Program-made: the position numbers and the translations under genes | Shown here: positions 1 to 7,765 of the stretch, in pieces | Layout of the letters: each line of letters starts with the position of its first letter | How positions within the stretch are numbered: the stretch's first letter is position 1 | Source of the DNA: Bacteroidota bacterium | GTDB lineage: Bacteria; Bacteroidota; Ignavibacteria; Ignavibacteriales; Ignavibacteriaceae | Assembly (NCBI GenBank): GCA_021831685.1 | Contig: JAKBMG010000016.1 | Coordinates: 1 to 55,423, forward strand | Direction: 5' to 3' | Length of the DNA: 55,423 nt | The notes under the pieces: model-generated | What the model saw: only the letters and a program-made list of their open reading frames with translations | The model's database searches: none | Told to the model about the DNA's origin: nothing

Positions 1-1612
1 TCTCTGCTGATATAAAATCATCAAATACATTCTGTTTATTACCGAGCATACCAGCCTTATGCCAAGCTTCGCCATACTCCCCGCCGCCGCGAATATTAGG
101 GATTGCAAGCACTCCGCCATTCTCAAGAAAAATTAATCGTGTAATACTGAACGCCGGATTTATACTGATATCAAAACCGCCGTATGCATAAAGAAAAGCA
201 GGATTGTTTCCGTTTCTCTTTAATCCTTTTTTATAAACAATAAACATAGGAACCTTAGTTCCGTCTTTGCTATTGTAAAATACTTGCTTCGTTATATAAT
301 TATCAAAGTTGAAATTGATTTCTGGTTTACGGAAAATGGTAGAAGTATTATCTTTTACATTTAGTTCATAAATTGTCGGGGGAAAAGTGAATGATGTAAA
401 ATCATAAAAAGCAATATTATCATTTCTCTTTCCATTTAAACTTTCAATTGTGCCAAGTGCAGGTAATTTTATTTCCTCTTCATTATTGCCTGAAAGGTTA
501 TACATAAACATCCTATTGCTGGCGTCTTTCATATAGATTGCAATTAACTTTCCGCCGATAACGGAAACAGACTGAAGCACATCATTCTTTTCGGGAATAA
601 TAGTTTGCCAGTTTGTTTCACCTGGATTTTCAGGATCAATAAGGACTAACCGGTACTTAGGAGCATTTTTATCAGTTAGAACTAATAGCTTATCGCCAAT
701 ATTATCAACAACACTGTAATTATGATCATAATTATCAATAACTTTTAACACCGGTGAACCAGACTTCTCTAGGTCTTGAACATAAAGCGCATTATTGCTT
801 GTTCCTGTCGAAAGATAAAGGATTAAAAATCTCTCGTCCTCAGTCGTCTGAGCACCTACCGTTAACTTAGGTTGAGACAGATTCTCATATATCAGGCTGT
901 CGCTTGACTGTTCTGTTCCAAGTTTATGGTAATATACTTTATGATATTCATTTTTAGATGTTAATTCCTCACCCTTTGCCGGTGTAGGATAACGGCTATA
1001 AAAGAAACCGTCCTTAAACCAGGCAATACCGGAAAACTTTATCCATTTAAGATCATCACTTAAGACTTTTTTTGTCGCAACATCCATAACGTGAAATTCA
1101 TTCCAGTCAGAGCCGCCGGAAGCAGTACCATAAGCAAAATATTTTCCGTCTTTTGAAGGAGCATATGCAGAAAGCGAAACAGTTCCATCCTTTGAAAGTT
1201 TATTTGGGTCTAAGAAAACTTCCGGTTTCGCATTAAGCCCGTCTTGGATATAAAGCACAGCTTGATTTTGAAGTCCGTCATTCTTAAAAAAGAAATAATC
1301 CTTACCCGCCTTGAACGGTGCAGAATATTTCGGATAGTTCCATAGTTTTTCAAGTCTTGCCTTAATTTTTTCCCTGTAAGGAATCTTATCAAGATAGCTA
1401 AAAGTAACTTTGTTTTCTTCCTTGACCCATTCTTTAACAGCTGAAACAGTGTCGTCTTCAAGCCAGCGATATGGATCGGGAACAATAGTACCAAAGTAAT
1501 TATCTTTAACATCGTCTTTTTTGGTGAGGGGATATTTTAATTTTGTCTGAGGAATAATTACAGTAGAAATGAAAAGTGATAACATAATAGCAACCGTTAG
1601 ATTTGTTTTCAT
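1..1612 (-). CDS. Prolyl oligopeptidase family serine peptidase (S9A), C-terminus beyond window edge
   Basis: Reading the minus strand from ATG at 1612 gives about 537 codons without a stop, running off the left edge. Residues 1-22 are a signal peptide (MKTNLTVAIMLSLFISTVII). The mature start carries the family's N-terminal signature: 'Y' then 'PDPYRWLEDD', followed by 'VKEWVKEEN'. A seven-bladed beta-propeller region follows, and near the edge the hydrolase domain begins ('AYGGFDIS', 'IPNIRGGGEYGEAWHKAG'). The catalytic Ser/Asp/His lie off-window, so activity cannot be checked. S9A enzymes cleave after proline in short peptides; the signal peptide implies action in the periplasm or outside. 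It is transcribed divergently from the GNAT gene at 1882. Confidence 0.93.
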   Translation of the reverse strand, partial: MKTNLTVAIMLSLFISTVIIPQTKLKYPLTKKDDVKDNYFGTIVPDPYRWLEDDTVSAVKEWVKEENKVTFSYLDKIPYREKIKARLEKLWNYPKYSAPFKAGKDYFFFKNDGLQNQAVLYIQDGLNAKPEVFLDPNKLSKDGTVSLSAYAPSKDGKYFAYGTASGGSDWNEFHVMDVATKKVLSDDLKWIKFSGIAWFKDGFFYSRYPTPAKGEELTSKNEYHKVYYHKLGTEQSSDSLIYENLSQPKLTVGAQTTEDERFLILYLSTGTSNNALYVQDLEKSGSPVLKVIDNYDHNYSVVDNIGDKLLVLTDKNAPKYRLVLIDPENPGETNWQTIIPEKNDVLQSVSVIGGKLIAIYMKDASNRMFMYNLSGNNEEEIKLPALGTIESLNGKRNDNIAFYDFTSFTFPPTIYELNVKDNTSTIFRKPEINFNFDNYITKQVFYNSKDGTKVPMFIVYKKGLKRNGNNPAFLYAYGGFDISINPAFSITRLIFLENGGVLAIPNIRGGGEYGEAWHKAGMLGNKQNVFDDFISAE

Positions 1613-1881
1613 AATCAACCTAAAATGAATTTATAATTTTATAATATAATAATAACAATAAGAGCCGATTAACAGCAAGAATTTTTTTGTAGTTTGTGCT
1701 TAAATTGAATCCTGGTTTAATTTGTTTAATATCAATGCTCTTCCTAATGAAATATATCAATATTTTATTATTTTGCACTTGAGACATTAAGATTCCCTGT
1801 AACTTTTATTTTTGTTAACAATTAACATTTACAAAATAGTATCCTCGTTATTTTTTTTACTAATATTTATTCTAAACAGTT

Positions 1882-2418
1882 ATGATTGTCGTAGATTCAG
1901 AAATTACACTAATGGATTTAGAAATGTCAAGTTCGGATGCATTGTACAGATTGATTGATACAAACCGCGGTTATCTCGGTGAGTGGTTAAGCTGGGTAGA
2001 ATGTACAATGAGTGTTATGGATACTATCAACTACATTTTTGCAATGTCCGAGCATGATATGTATTCCAGCCGGTATGTTATGGAAATATGGTATAATAAT
2101 TTGTTAGCAGGGCTGATCGATGTACATAACGGAGATCGTCTAAACAAGAAGGCTGAGATAGGTTATTGGCTTGGTGAACAGTTTCAGGGAAAAGGAGTGA
2201 TGACCAGGTCATGCAAGGCACTTATAAATTATGCTTTTTATGATGCAGGTTTAAACAGAATTACCATTAAATGTGCCGAAGGAAATAAAAAGAGTCAGGC
2301 AATTCCACAAAAATTGAACTTTTCTTTTGAGGGAATTGAAAAAGAAGGACAGTACTTATACAACAAATATGTTGATCTTTTTGTGTATTCAATGCTAAAG
2401 AAAGAGTGGAGTAAGTAA
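1882..2418 (+). CDS. GNAT family N-acetyltransferase, RimJ/RimL-like
   Basis: 178 residues, a normal length for the RimJ/RimL group that acetylates alpha-amino groups of proteins or small amines with acetyl-CoA. The acetyl-CoA binding motif is visible near residues 91-101 ('LGEQFQGKGVM', Q-x-x-G-x-G/A type). It is preceded by 'AEIGYWLG' and followed by 'ALINYAFYDAGLNRITIKC', a classic RimL beta4-beta5 layout. No signal peptide, so cytoplasmic. The stop is only 6 nt before the next ATG, so it is probably co-transcribed with the deaminase. The substrate cannot be told from sequence. Confidence 0.88.
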   Translation: MIVVDSEITLMDLEMSSSDALYRLIDTNRGYLGEWLSWVECTMSVMDTINYIFAMSEHDMYSSRYVMEIWYNNLLAGLIDVHNGDRLNKKAEIGYWLGEQFQGKGVMTRSCKALINYAFYDAGLNRITIKCAEGNKKSQAIPQKLNFSFEGIEKEGQYLYNKYVDLFVYSMLKKEWSK

Positions 2419-2424
2419 ACTTAT

Positions 2425-2922
2425 ATGAATAAAAAGAAACGGCCATCGTGGGATGAATATTTTTTGAAGCTTGCCATGCTTGCCTCTGAGAGATCAACCT
2501 GCCCGCGAATGCATTGCGGCTGTGTATTTGTAAGAGATAAATTTGTGTTGGCAACAGGTTATAACGGCTCCTTGCCAGGGCATCCGCATTGCGAGGATAT
2601 TGGTTGTTTAGTTGTAGATAACCACTGCGTAAGAACAAATCATGCGGAGATGAATGCACTTACTCAGGCGGCAATTCACGGAGTGACCTTAAAAGGCGCT
2701 ACAGCATACATTACAAACATGTCCTGCACAACCTGCGCAAAAGCCTTGATAGCTGCGGGTATAGTTCGTGTTGTTGTTTTTTCGGATTTTCATGACACGC
2801 TTGCAACACAATTTTATACCACCTCCGGAGTAGAGATAGTAAAGACAGAAATGCCTGAAAAAATGATCAACTATGAAATTGAAAAATATTCATCGGCAAA
2901 AAAGACAAAAAAATCTAAATAG
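2425..2922 (+). CDS. Deoxycytidylate (dCMP) deaminase family protein
   Basis: 165 residues with the zinc-dependent cytidine/dCMP deaminase fold. The zinc ligand and proton shuttle are His73 and Glu75 in 'TNHAEMNAL', and the second half of the site is Cys101/Cys104 in 'SCTTCAKAL'. An extra N-terminal Cys/His set ('TCPRMHCGCV') fits the dCMP deaminase/ComEB subfamily, and the substrate-loop motif 'ATGYNGSLPGHPHCED' supports dCMP rather than tRNA or free cytidine. It would convert dCMP to dUMP for dTMP synthesis. It sits 6 nt after the GNAT gene. The lysine-rich C-terminal tail looks dispensable. Confidence 0.9.
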   Translation: MNKKKRPSWDEYFLKLAMLASERSTCPRMHCGCVFVRDKFVLATGYNGSLPGHPHCEDIGCLVVDNHCVRTNHAEMNALTQAAIHGVTLKGATAYITNMSCTTCAKALIAAGIVRVVVFSDFHDTLATQFYTTSGVEIVKTEMPEKMINYEIEKYSSAKKTKKSK

Positions 2923-2940
2923 TTTGATATCAGTAAATTA

Positions 2941-3813
2941 ATGAAAAAAAAACTCCTCCAATTTTGGGAACCACTCTTTGCTGTTATCTTATGGGGAAAT
3001 TCTTTCATTGCAACTAAGCTTGCATTACGGGAACTAAACCCACAAACAATAATTCTTCTTCGTCTTATATTTGGAATCGCCTTACTCGTAGTATTTGCAA
3101 TTTACACCAAAAAAGATTTTACCCTAAACCTAAAAAACCATGGAGCAATTTTTATTTTAGCGCTTATTGCGGTTTTTCATCTTTGGATTCAAGTTACGGG
3201 TTTGGAATATACTTCGGCGGCAAGCACGGGCTGGATAGTTGGAGTCACACCGGTATTTATGGCAATCCTAAGCACAATATTTTTTAAGGAAAAACTTAGC
3301 AAAACGAAAATTATCGGAATAATTGTAGCATTTTCAGGATTATTACTTCTTGTAAGCAGAAGCAATATGTCAAATATTAAATTTATTGAACAGAAAGGAG
3401 ATTTACTGGTACTTGCAAGTGCATTTACTTGGAGCGTTTATTCACTGGTAAATAAGAAGATTAGTCTAAAATATCCGCCAATGATGACAATCCTTTTTTT
3501 ATTCATAATGATGGCAGTAATTATTTCGCCATTTACGGTAACTCGGCAATCAATAAATGCAGTAATTCATCTTTCTTTAATAGGATGGGTTTCTATCTTA
3601 TTTCTTGGAATTTTCTGTTCAGGTATTGCTTATGTCCTGTGGGCAAAATCATTAAAGGAACTTGAAGCAACAAAAGTAGGGTCTTTTTTATATCTCGAAC
3701 CCTTCGTTACGGTTTTTTCGGCATGGATTATTTTAAGCGAGACCATAACTGTTACAATAATTCTGAGCGGATTGATAATTACAGCCGGAGTAATTTTAGT
3801 AAACAGAAAATAA
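2941..3813 (+). CDS. EamA/DMT-family transporter
   Basis: 290 residues made almost entirely of about ten hydrophobic helices in two homologous halves (EamA repeats, residues ~8-138 and ~155-288). The first half starts 'PLFAVILWGNSFIATKLAL' and has 'TSAASTGWIVGVTPVFMAIL'; the second starts 'LLVLASAFTWSVYSLVNKK'. Such inner-membrane carriers export amino acids, purines or other small metabolites; nothing here fixes the substrate. It starts 18 nt after the deaminase stop, so 1882-3813 may be one transcript. It converges on gmd with a 28 nt gap. Confidence 0.92.
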   Translation: MKKKLLQFWEPLFAVILWGNSFIATKLALRELNPQTIILLRLIFGIALLVVFAIYTKKDFTLNLKNHGAIFILALIAVFHLWIQVTGLEYTSAASTGWIVGVTPVFMAILSTIFFKEKLSKTKIIGIIVAFSGLLLLVSRSNMSNIKFIEQKGDLLVLASAFTWSVYSLVNKKISLKYPPMMTILFLFIMMAVIISPFTVTRQSINAVIHLSLIGWVSILFLGIFCSGIAYVLWAKSLKELEATKVGSFLYLEPFVTVFSAWIILSETITVTIILSGLIITAGVILVNRK

Positions 3814-3841
3814 AAATCTTTCTCTAAGCTTACAAGTAAAT

Positions 3842-4969
3842 CTAATAACCTCTCTGAAGAACCTTATCAAGGTCTGACTTTATCATTAGCTTCACCAATT
3901 CGTCAAATTTGGTTTTGGCTTTCCAGCCGAGAATCTTTTCTGCTTTTGCGGGGTTTCCGATAAGTAACTCCACCTCCGTCGGGCGGTAATAATTTGGATC
4001 AATAACCACAACAGTTTTGCCTGGTTTTAAGATGTCGCTAAAATTAAATTTATATTTAGATGGGTTATCGCCATAACCAATTAAATTTTTTGCTTTTTCC
4101 ATATCAATCTTTTTAATCAACCCCTTTTCATTTTCTTCTTTACCGGACCACTCAATCTCAATTCCGACCTCTTTAAATGTGAGCTCGGTAAATTCACGAA
4201 CTGTGTGCGTTTCGCCGGTAGCAAGAACAAAATCTTCAGCAGTTTCTTGCTGAAGGATTTTCCACATTCCTTCGCAAAACTCAGGTGCAAAGCCCCAATC
4301 CCGTTTTGCATCCATATTTCCCAGCGCGACAGTAGATTGAAGACCAGCTACGATTTTCGAAGCGGCACGTGTAATTTTTCTAGTGACAAAAGTTTCGCCG
4401 CGTCTCGGAGATTCGTGATTAAACAAAATCCCGTTACACGCAAAAATATTATATGCCTCACGATAGTTCACAATTATCCAGTATCCATATAATTTTGCAA
4501 CGCCATAAGGCGAACGGGGGTAGAACGGAGTTGTTTCCGATTGCGGAACTTCCTGTACTTTTCCGAAAAGTTCGCTTGTAGAAGCTTGATAAAATTTTAC
4601 CTGCTTTAAACCGACTTCTCTTATCGCATCTAAAAATCTTAACGTTCCCAGGGCGTCAACCTGCCCCGTATAATCAGGTACTTCAAAAGATACTTTAACA
4701 TGGCTTTGTGCTGCAAGATTATAAATTTCGTCCGGCTCAATTTTTTCAAGTAGACGATTAAGATTGCTTGTGTCTACAAGATCGCCGTAATGAAGGAACA
4801 TTTTTTTATTAAGAATTTCTTTGTCGGAATAAAGATGTTCAAGCCTTCCTGTGTTAAAGGAACTGCTCCTTCTAATTATGCCGTGAACTTCATATCCTTT
4901 TTCGATAAGAATTTCTGTTAAATAACTTCCATCTTGTCCTGTAATACCGGTAATTAATGCTCGCTTCAT
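3842..4969 (-). CDS. gmd: GDP-mannose 4,6-dehydratase
   Basis: 375 residues, standard length. It converts GDP-D-mannose to GDP-4-keto-6-deoxymannose, the first step to GDP-L-fucose and related sugars for surface glycans. Visible: NAD(P)-binding '[10 protein letters not shown]' at 8-17, '[15 protein letters not shown]' near 33, catalytic Tyr155/Lys159 in '[12 protein letters not shown]', and the Gmd-specific '[16 protein letters not shown]'. Its usual partner fcl is on the same strand but 5.6 kb away at 10574-11551, with oppositely oriented accessory genes between. The 215 nt upstream of the start is AT-rich and could carry its own promoter. Confidence 0.97.
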   Translation of the reverse strand: MKRALITGITGQDGSYLTEILIEKGYEVHGIIRRSSSFNTGRLEHLYSDKEILNKKMFLHYGDLVDTSNLNRLLEKIEPDEIYNLAAQSHVKVSFEVPDYTGQVDALGTLRFLDAIREVGLKQVKFYQASTSELFGKVQEVPQSETTPFYPRSPYGVAKLYGYWIIVNYREAYNIFACNGILFNHESPRRGETFVTRKITRAASKIVAGLQSTVALGNMDAKRDWGFAPEFCEGMWKILQQETAEDFVLATGETHTVREFTELTFKEVGIEIEWSGKEENEKGLIKKIDMEKAKNLIGYGDNPSKYKFNFSDILKPGKTVVVIDPNYYRPTEVELLIGNPAKAEKILGWKAKTKFDELVKLMIKSDLDKVLQRGY

Positions 4970-5184
4970 TCAAATCTCCAATTAAAGATTAAATTGCTTT
5001 TAAAAATCTAATAACATTTATAGCAAATTTAAATAATCTATTGCTCAAATCCCTATCCGGGGTTTCCACCATTTACTCGCAAGAGATTATTTTTGAGATT
5101 TCTATTGTAATAAAGATAATCTTTTTTTAAGTTAAAATGTAAAAGAAAAAGTGCCAATGTAAAAATGGAGAAGACCTTGAATGA

Positions 5185-5376
5185 TCTGATATTGACGTTG
5201 CAGTTGTCTCGGATGATTTTTGCGGCTACCGGCTTGAAGACAATAAACGCTTGATACCGCTGGCTATTAAAGTGGAGCGAAGAATTGAAACGTATCCATT
5301 TACTACAAAGGACTTTGAAAACTCTCCTTTCGTTCTTGATGAAATAAAGAACAAAGGGCTGAGGATGAATATATAA
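5185..5376 (+). pseudogene. Remnant of a MNT-type nucleotidyltransferase
   Basis: From 5185 the frame reads S-D-I-D-V-A-V-V-S-D-D-F and continues to 'ERRIETYPFTTKDFENSPFV' and 'LDEIKNKGLRMNI' before TAA at 5374-5376. This is the C-terminal half of the minimal nucleotidyltransferase (MNT) fold used by HEPN/MNT toxin-antitoxin pairs; 'SDIDV' is the metal-binding motif. The codon just before it (5182-5184) is TGA, where related proteins often have Trp, and no N-terminal 'GSxA' half lies upstream. I read it as a truncated, stop-containing fragment. It may be a relic of an earlier insertion into the gmd-fcl interval. Confidence 0.7.
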
Positions 5377-5387
5377 CTGACATAATT

Positions 5388-5477
5388 ATGAATACACAAT
5401 TTGCCAGCTCAAACGCATTTGAGTTCTGGCAGAATGAATCTGAAGATTTATACCAGGATTATTTGCCGGCAAAATAA
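5388..5477 (+). CDS. Short ORF (29 aa) with acidic FW...DxYQDYL tail, possible antitoxin remnant
   Basis: ATG at 5388, TAA at 5475-5477. The product is 29 residues, ending in 'EFWQNESEDLYQDYLPAK'. That acidic tail resembles the C-terminal ends of small antitoxin-type proteins that I recall from Bacteroidota and cyanobacteria, but the N-terminal DNA-binding part is missing. It starts 11 nt after the nucleotidyltransferase remnant and ends 14 nt before the ORF6N start codon. It has no clear Shine-Dalgarno sequence. It may be a real tiny gene or the tail of a decayed one. Confidence 0.4.
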   Translation: MNTQFASSNAFEFWQNESEDLYQDYLPAK

Positions 5478-5491
5478 AGTAAGGAGTCAAG

Positions 5492-6040
5492 TTGGTAATT
5501 TCTAATCCTTTCCCTATTGAAGTGGTTGAACAAAAAATATTTATCATTCGCAGCCAAAAGGTAATGCTTAGTATTCACCTTGCTGAACTTTATGGTGTCG
5601 GACATAAAGTATTAATGCAATCGATAAAACGGAACTTAGAACGTTTTCCTGAAGACTTTATGTTTCAGTTCAATCATCAGGAATGGACCAACTTGAAGTC
5701 ACAAATTGTGACTTCAAGTTGGGGAGGCGTTCGCAAACTTCCTTATGCCTTTACCGAGCAAGGTATAGCTATGCTTTCATCTGTCCTGAAAAGCCAAAGT
5801 GCAGTGCAAGTTAACATCCAAATTATGAGAGCTTTTGTTAAACTTAGAGAAATTCTGTCCACACATAAAGAACTTGCCCAAAAATTGAAAGAACTCGAAT
5901 TGAAGTTTGAATCTCATGATGAACAAATTATGGCAATATTCGAAGCTATAAACCAACTAATTACTCCACCTGAAAAACCTAAACCGCAAATTGGTTTTCG
6001 GGTTAAAGAACTAAAAGTTAAATATTTTGAAAGGAGCTAA
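5492..6040 (+). CDS. ORF6N domain-containing DNA-binding protein
   Basis: 182 residues. The N-terminal ~90 residues are a textbook ORF6N domain: 'IFIIRSQKVMLSIHLAELYG', then 'NLERFPEDFMFQF', then 'LPYAFTEQGIAMLSSVL'. A C-terminal helical region follows ('LAQKLKELELKFESHDEQI', coiled-coil-like). ORF6N proteins occur in phages and mobile islands as presumed DNA-binding regulators; their target is unknown. The start is TTG at 5492, chosen because AAGGAG at 5481-5486 lies at good spacing. It is the first intact gene of the accessory island and sits directly upstream of the structured RNA-like element. Confidence 0.88.
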   Translation: MVISNPFPIEVVEQKIFIIRSQKVMLSIHLAELYGVGHKVLMQSIKRNLERFPEDFMFQFNHQEWTNLKSQIVTSSWGGVRKLPYAFTEQGIAMLSSVLKSQSAVQVNIQIMRAFVKLREILSTHKELAQKLKELELKFESHDEQIMAIFEAINQLITPPEKPKPQIGFRVKELKVKYFERS

Positions 6041-6071
6041 ACAATAAACTAAACTTTTAACATAATTTTTT

Positions 6072-6235
6072 AACGCAGCTATTGCGTTGTTCTGAGTCGA
6101 AAACTGGTAATTTTAAGCAATCAAGAACAAGCCTAGAAAGCTGCGTCCAGAAATGGACGCGCTTTCTTATGTCTTTGATTGTGGGCATACCAGTGCCTCG
6201 GCTCAGGATGTAACGGAAGTTGCGTCCTTTTTTTG
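6072..6235 (+). ncRNA. Structured RNA candidate with intrinsic terminator
   Basis: Four nested helices can be drawn by hand. CTGAG 6092-6096 pairs with CTCAG 6202-6206; ACTGGTA 6103-6109 with TACCAGT 6188-6194; CAATCAAGA 6118-6126 with 6172-6181 (one bulge); and GAAAGC-GCGTCCA 6136-6149 with TGGACGCGCTTTC 6154-6166, closed by a GAAA tetraloop with one bulged T. A small hairpin AACGCA/TGCGTT (6072-6088) precedes it. It ends in a terminator (6206-6234): 9 bp stem with two G-U pairs, GGAA tetraloop, then seven Ts. I do not recognise the family. A 6S-like RNA is one guess; a leader of the downstream gene is another. No clear promoter was found. Confidence 0.65.
6206..6234 (+). terminator. Rho-independent terminator ending the RNA candidate
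   Basis: GGATGTAAC (6206-6214) pairs with GTTGCGTCC (6219-6227) around a GGAA loop, followed directly by T7 (6228-6234). Its 3' arm (GTTGCGTCC) resembles the 5' arm of the apical hairpin upstream (GCTGCGTCC, 6141-6148), so GGACGC at 6155-6160 could pair with either. Confidence 0.75.
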
Positions 6236-6298
6236 TTTTAAACTCGGTATCATTTTTTTCGTTAGAAAGTTAGTTACTTATTGCAAATTTGTAAAAAA

Positions 6299-6383
6299 AC
6301 AATTAGGCATTTTGGTTAACGGCAGCGAACCAATGCTTAACTTTAATCTAAAAATCGTTGCCAAACTAAAGTTAGGAGTAATT
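6299..6383 (+). repeat. Conserved 5' leader, copy 1
   Basis: Starts 'CAATTAGGCATTTTGGTTAA' and ends with AGTTAGGAGTAATT just before ATG. It matches the leaders at 7014-7097 and 8167-8250. A stem GGCAGCGA (6321-6328) with TCGTTGCC (6355-6362) sits upstream of the Shine-Dalgarno AGGAG. The same stem occurs in copy 2 with paired base changes. Confidence 0.75.
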
Positions 6384-6968
6384 ATGAAAACATATTATTT
6401 GTTATTTGCAGTGTTCATTGCTTTGTCCGGATTTGCCTCTGCCCAGTTTCAAAACGAAAGCCTTTCCATTTCACAAGCTGATATCAGTAAGGCATATGGC
6501 GATAACGTCATTTCCTTAGATAATCAATTCAATAAAACCTTATTGATTGAAAAACTGGATCCGGGTCATGCTATGCTTATGTCGGCAGTATGGCCTGGTT
6601 TGGGACAATTTTATAATGGTCCGACTGAAACCACAAAAGGTACGATTATGGCTATAGGGCAGGGCGGATTGTTTATTTTAATGATCGTCGGTGCTCTTAA
6701 TCCCAGTGAGCCAACTGTCAGTAATACCTATTCAAGCATTAACGTCAATGTAGCGAGCGCCATTAATCCCTTACTATGGGTCGGACTCATCGGTATGCTT
6801 GGAAATTCCATTTACAGTATCATCGATGCGGGCAATCGGGCCAAAGAGCTTAATGCCGAAGAAGGTTTTTCTTTTCAAATTAATATGTTTAATAATTTAC
6901 CACATTTAATCGGGACAAATATTTCTAATAAGTTCAGTGCAAATTTATCGTTTAAGATTAATCTTTAA
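6384..6968 (+). CDS. Secreted/membrane protein with DUF5683-like segment
   Basis: 194 residues from ATG at 6384, chosen for the AGGAG at good spacing and because translation begins with a clear signal peptide (MKTYYLLFAVFIALSGFASA). Around residues 58-75 'PGHAMLMSAVWPGLGQFYNG' matches the start of DUF5683-type membrane proteins common in Bacteroidota. Two more hydrophobic segments follow ('GGLFILMIVGAL', 'INPLLWVGLIGMLGNSIYSI'). The C-terminus ends in 'NLSFKINL', like an outer-membrane or lipid-facing strand. No function is known to me. It is the first of three island genes with the shared leader. Confidence 0.72.
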   Translation: MKTYYLLFAVFIALSGFASAQFQNESLSISQADISKAYGDNVISLDNQFNKTLLIEKLDPGHAMLMSAVWPGLGQFYNGPTETTKGTIMAIGQGGLFILMIVGALNPSEPTVSNTYSSINVNVASAINPLLWVGLIGMLGNSIYSIIDAGNRAKELNAEEGFSFQINMFNNLPHLIGTNISNKFSANLSFKINL

Positions 6969-6999
6969 AAATAACTTCACACTGCGCTACATTGCCAGC

Positions 7000-7020
7000 C
7001 GGTTATACGAAACGTTAGGC
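7000..7020 (+). other. attC-like R' box (CGTTAGGC) at start of a putative cassette
   Basis: CGGTTATACGAAACGTTAGGC at 7000-7020 ends in GTTAGGC, matching the integron core GTTRRRY. Its reverse complement closely matches GCCTAACGTTCTTCAAACCG at 8108-8127, so the two bracket the genes at 7098-8086 as R' and R'' bracket an integron cassette. The left half expected of a full attC is not convincing here. Confidence 0.45.
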
Positions 7021-7097
7021 ATTTTGGTTTAATGGCAATGTGCCAGTGTCTGACTTTAATTTATAAAAACATTGCCAAATTAAATTTAGGAGTCATT
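7014..7097 (+). repeat. Conserved 5' leader, copy 2
   Basis: Begins at the GTTAGGC core and ends AAATTTAGGAGTCATT before ATG at 7098. A perfect 9 bp stem, TGGCAATGT (7033-7041) with ACATTGCCA (7069-7077), lies 11 nt upstream of AGGAG. Relative to copy 1 the stem differs by compensating pairs (T-A to C-G, and T-A to A-T). Confidence 0.75.
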
Positions 7098-7382
7098 ATG
7101 AAAACTCTATTTAAAATTTTCTTCCTCTTTTCCTTCGCATTTTTTCTCGCTTCATGTGCATCATCCACCGAAAGCCTTCAAAGGGCAACAGCCCAACAGA
7201 TTGGAAATACAAGGTTGCAAGATGTTACAATTTATAATGTAAAAAGAGGCGTTTCCACAGTTTCTTGGTACGCAAAAACACCAAATGGTTGTTATGAATG
7301 CGATGCTGATGATATGGTTCGTCAAGTTAATTGTGTAAAAGTTGGTTGCGACAGTTTAAAAATGACCGGGCCAGAAAAATAA
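7098..7382 (+). CDS. Small secreted lipoprotein, unknown function
   Basis: 94 residues from ATG at 7098 (AGGAG upstream). The N-terminus is a lipoprotein signal: hydrophobic run then 'FFLASCASS', with lipobox L-A-S-C and Cys at about 20, so a membrane-anchored periplasmic or outer-membrane protein is expected. The mature part has three further Cys ('GCYECDADDM', 'NCVKVGCD') that could form disulfides or bind metal. I do not recognise the family. It carries the conserved leader and is followed by a strong hairpin. Confidence 0.7.
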   Translation: MKTLFKIFFLFSFAFFLASCASSTESLQRATAQQIGNTRLQDVTIYNVKRGVSTVSWYAKTPNGCYECDADDMVRQVNCVKVGCDSLKMTGPEK

Positions 7383-7399
7383 TTTTTTTATTATCAGTA

Positions 7400-7431
7400 G
7401 GGGGAATAGAATAATTTTATTCCCCCATTTT
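7400..7431 (+). terminator. Hairpin terminator after the lipoprotein gene
   Basis: GGGGGAATA (7400-7408) pairs perfectly with TATTCCCCC (7418-7426), 9 bp with a 9 nt loop, followed by ATTTT. It separates the lipoprotein gene from the next small ORF 16 nt downstream. Confidence 0.65.
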
Positions 7432-7446
7432 ATAAAGGAGTTAAGT

Positions 7447-7686
7447 ATGGAATATTTGATACTTTTTTCGCCATTTATAATTGGAATTATTATTGCGTTA
7501 TTAAATAATCAAGTAGTTGATAATAATGTTGATAAATTTCAAAATTGGTTGTCCTACCGTAAACAAAAAATTACACCTTCCAGCGGCAAACTCAACAGAT
7601 TTTTAACTCGTCCTTTTCCGTGGATAGCACTAAAGATAAAAGAATGGACAAATAATATTAATCATTCTGGAATTAAGTCTGGTTAG
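7447..7686 (+). CDS. Small single-pass membrane protein, hypothetical
   Basis: 79 residues. ATG at 7447 is preceded by AAGGAG (7436-7441), a good ribosome site. One N-terminal membrane helix (residues ~4-20, 'LILFSPFIIGIIIALLN') is followed by a basic cytoplasmic-type tail with two Trp-rich stretches ('FQNWLSYRKQK', 'RPFPWIALKIKEW'). No family recognised. Its end overlaps an open, hydrophobic frame belonging to the next ORF, so the two may be translationally coupled or may once have been one gene. Confidence 0.55.
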   Translation: MEYLILFSPFIIGIIIALLNNQVVDNNVDKFQNWLSYRKQKITPSSGKLNRFLTRPFPWIALKIKEWTNNINHSGIKSG

Positions 7687-7765
7687 AATCACATTATATA
7701 TTTATCTTGGTGCAATATTCTTATACCTCTTTATTACATTCGCAATTTTAATTGCCATCTTTATA

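Larger units (their letters stand above)
6041..6383 (+). other. 343 nt gap between ORF6N gene and first leader-bearing gene
   Basis: No credible protein gene lies here. A frame open from ATG at 6153 reads into the next gene, but that ATG is inside a stable hairpin and the product starts much better at 6384. The gap holds the structured RNA candidate (6072-6235), about 65 nt of AT-rich sequence, and the first copy of the conserved leader (6299-6383). Confidence 0.7.

Noticed and set aside
1210-1512. 100-residue minus-strand ORF
   Set aside because: It is an out-of-frame shadow of the prolyl oligopeptidase, whose own frame is open over the whole 1-1612 stretch.
2267-2659. 130-residue ORF opposite the GNAT and deaminase genes
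   Set aside because: Antisense to two well-supported genes with strong motifs; no family resemblance.
6092-6206. attC interpretation of the long hairpin
   Set aside because: Neither end has RYYYAAC/GTTRRRY cores, and a terminator with a T-run follows, which fits RNA better.
6072-6235. Retron msr-msd or group II intron reading of the structured RNA
   Set aside because: No reverse transcriptase gene is in the window and no intron domain V or retron branching motif was found.
6153-6383. Long in-frame N-terminal extension of the protein at 6384
   Set aside because: The ATG at 6153 is inside the apical hairpin and has no ribosome site, while 6384 has AGGAG and starts a signal peptide.
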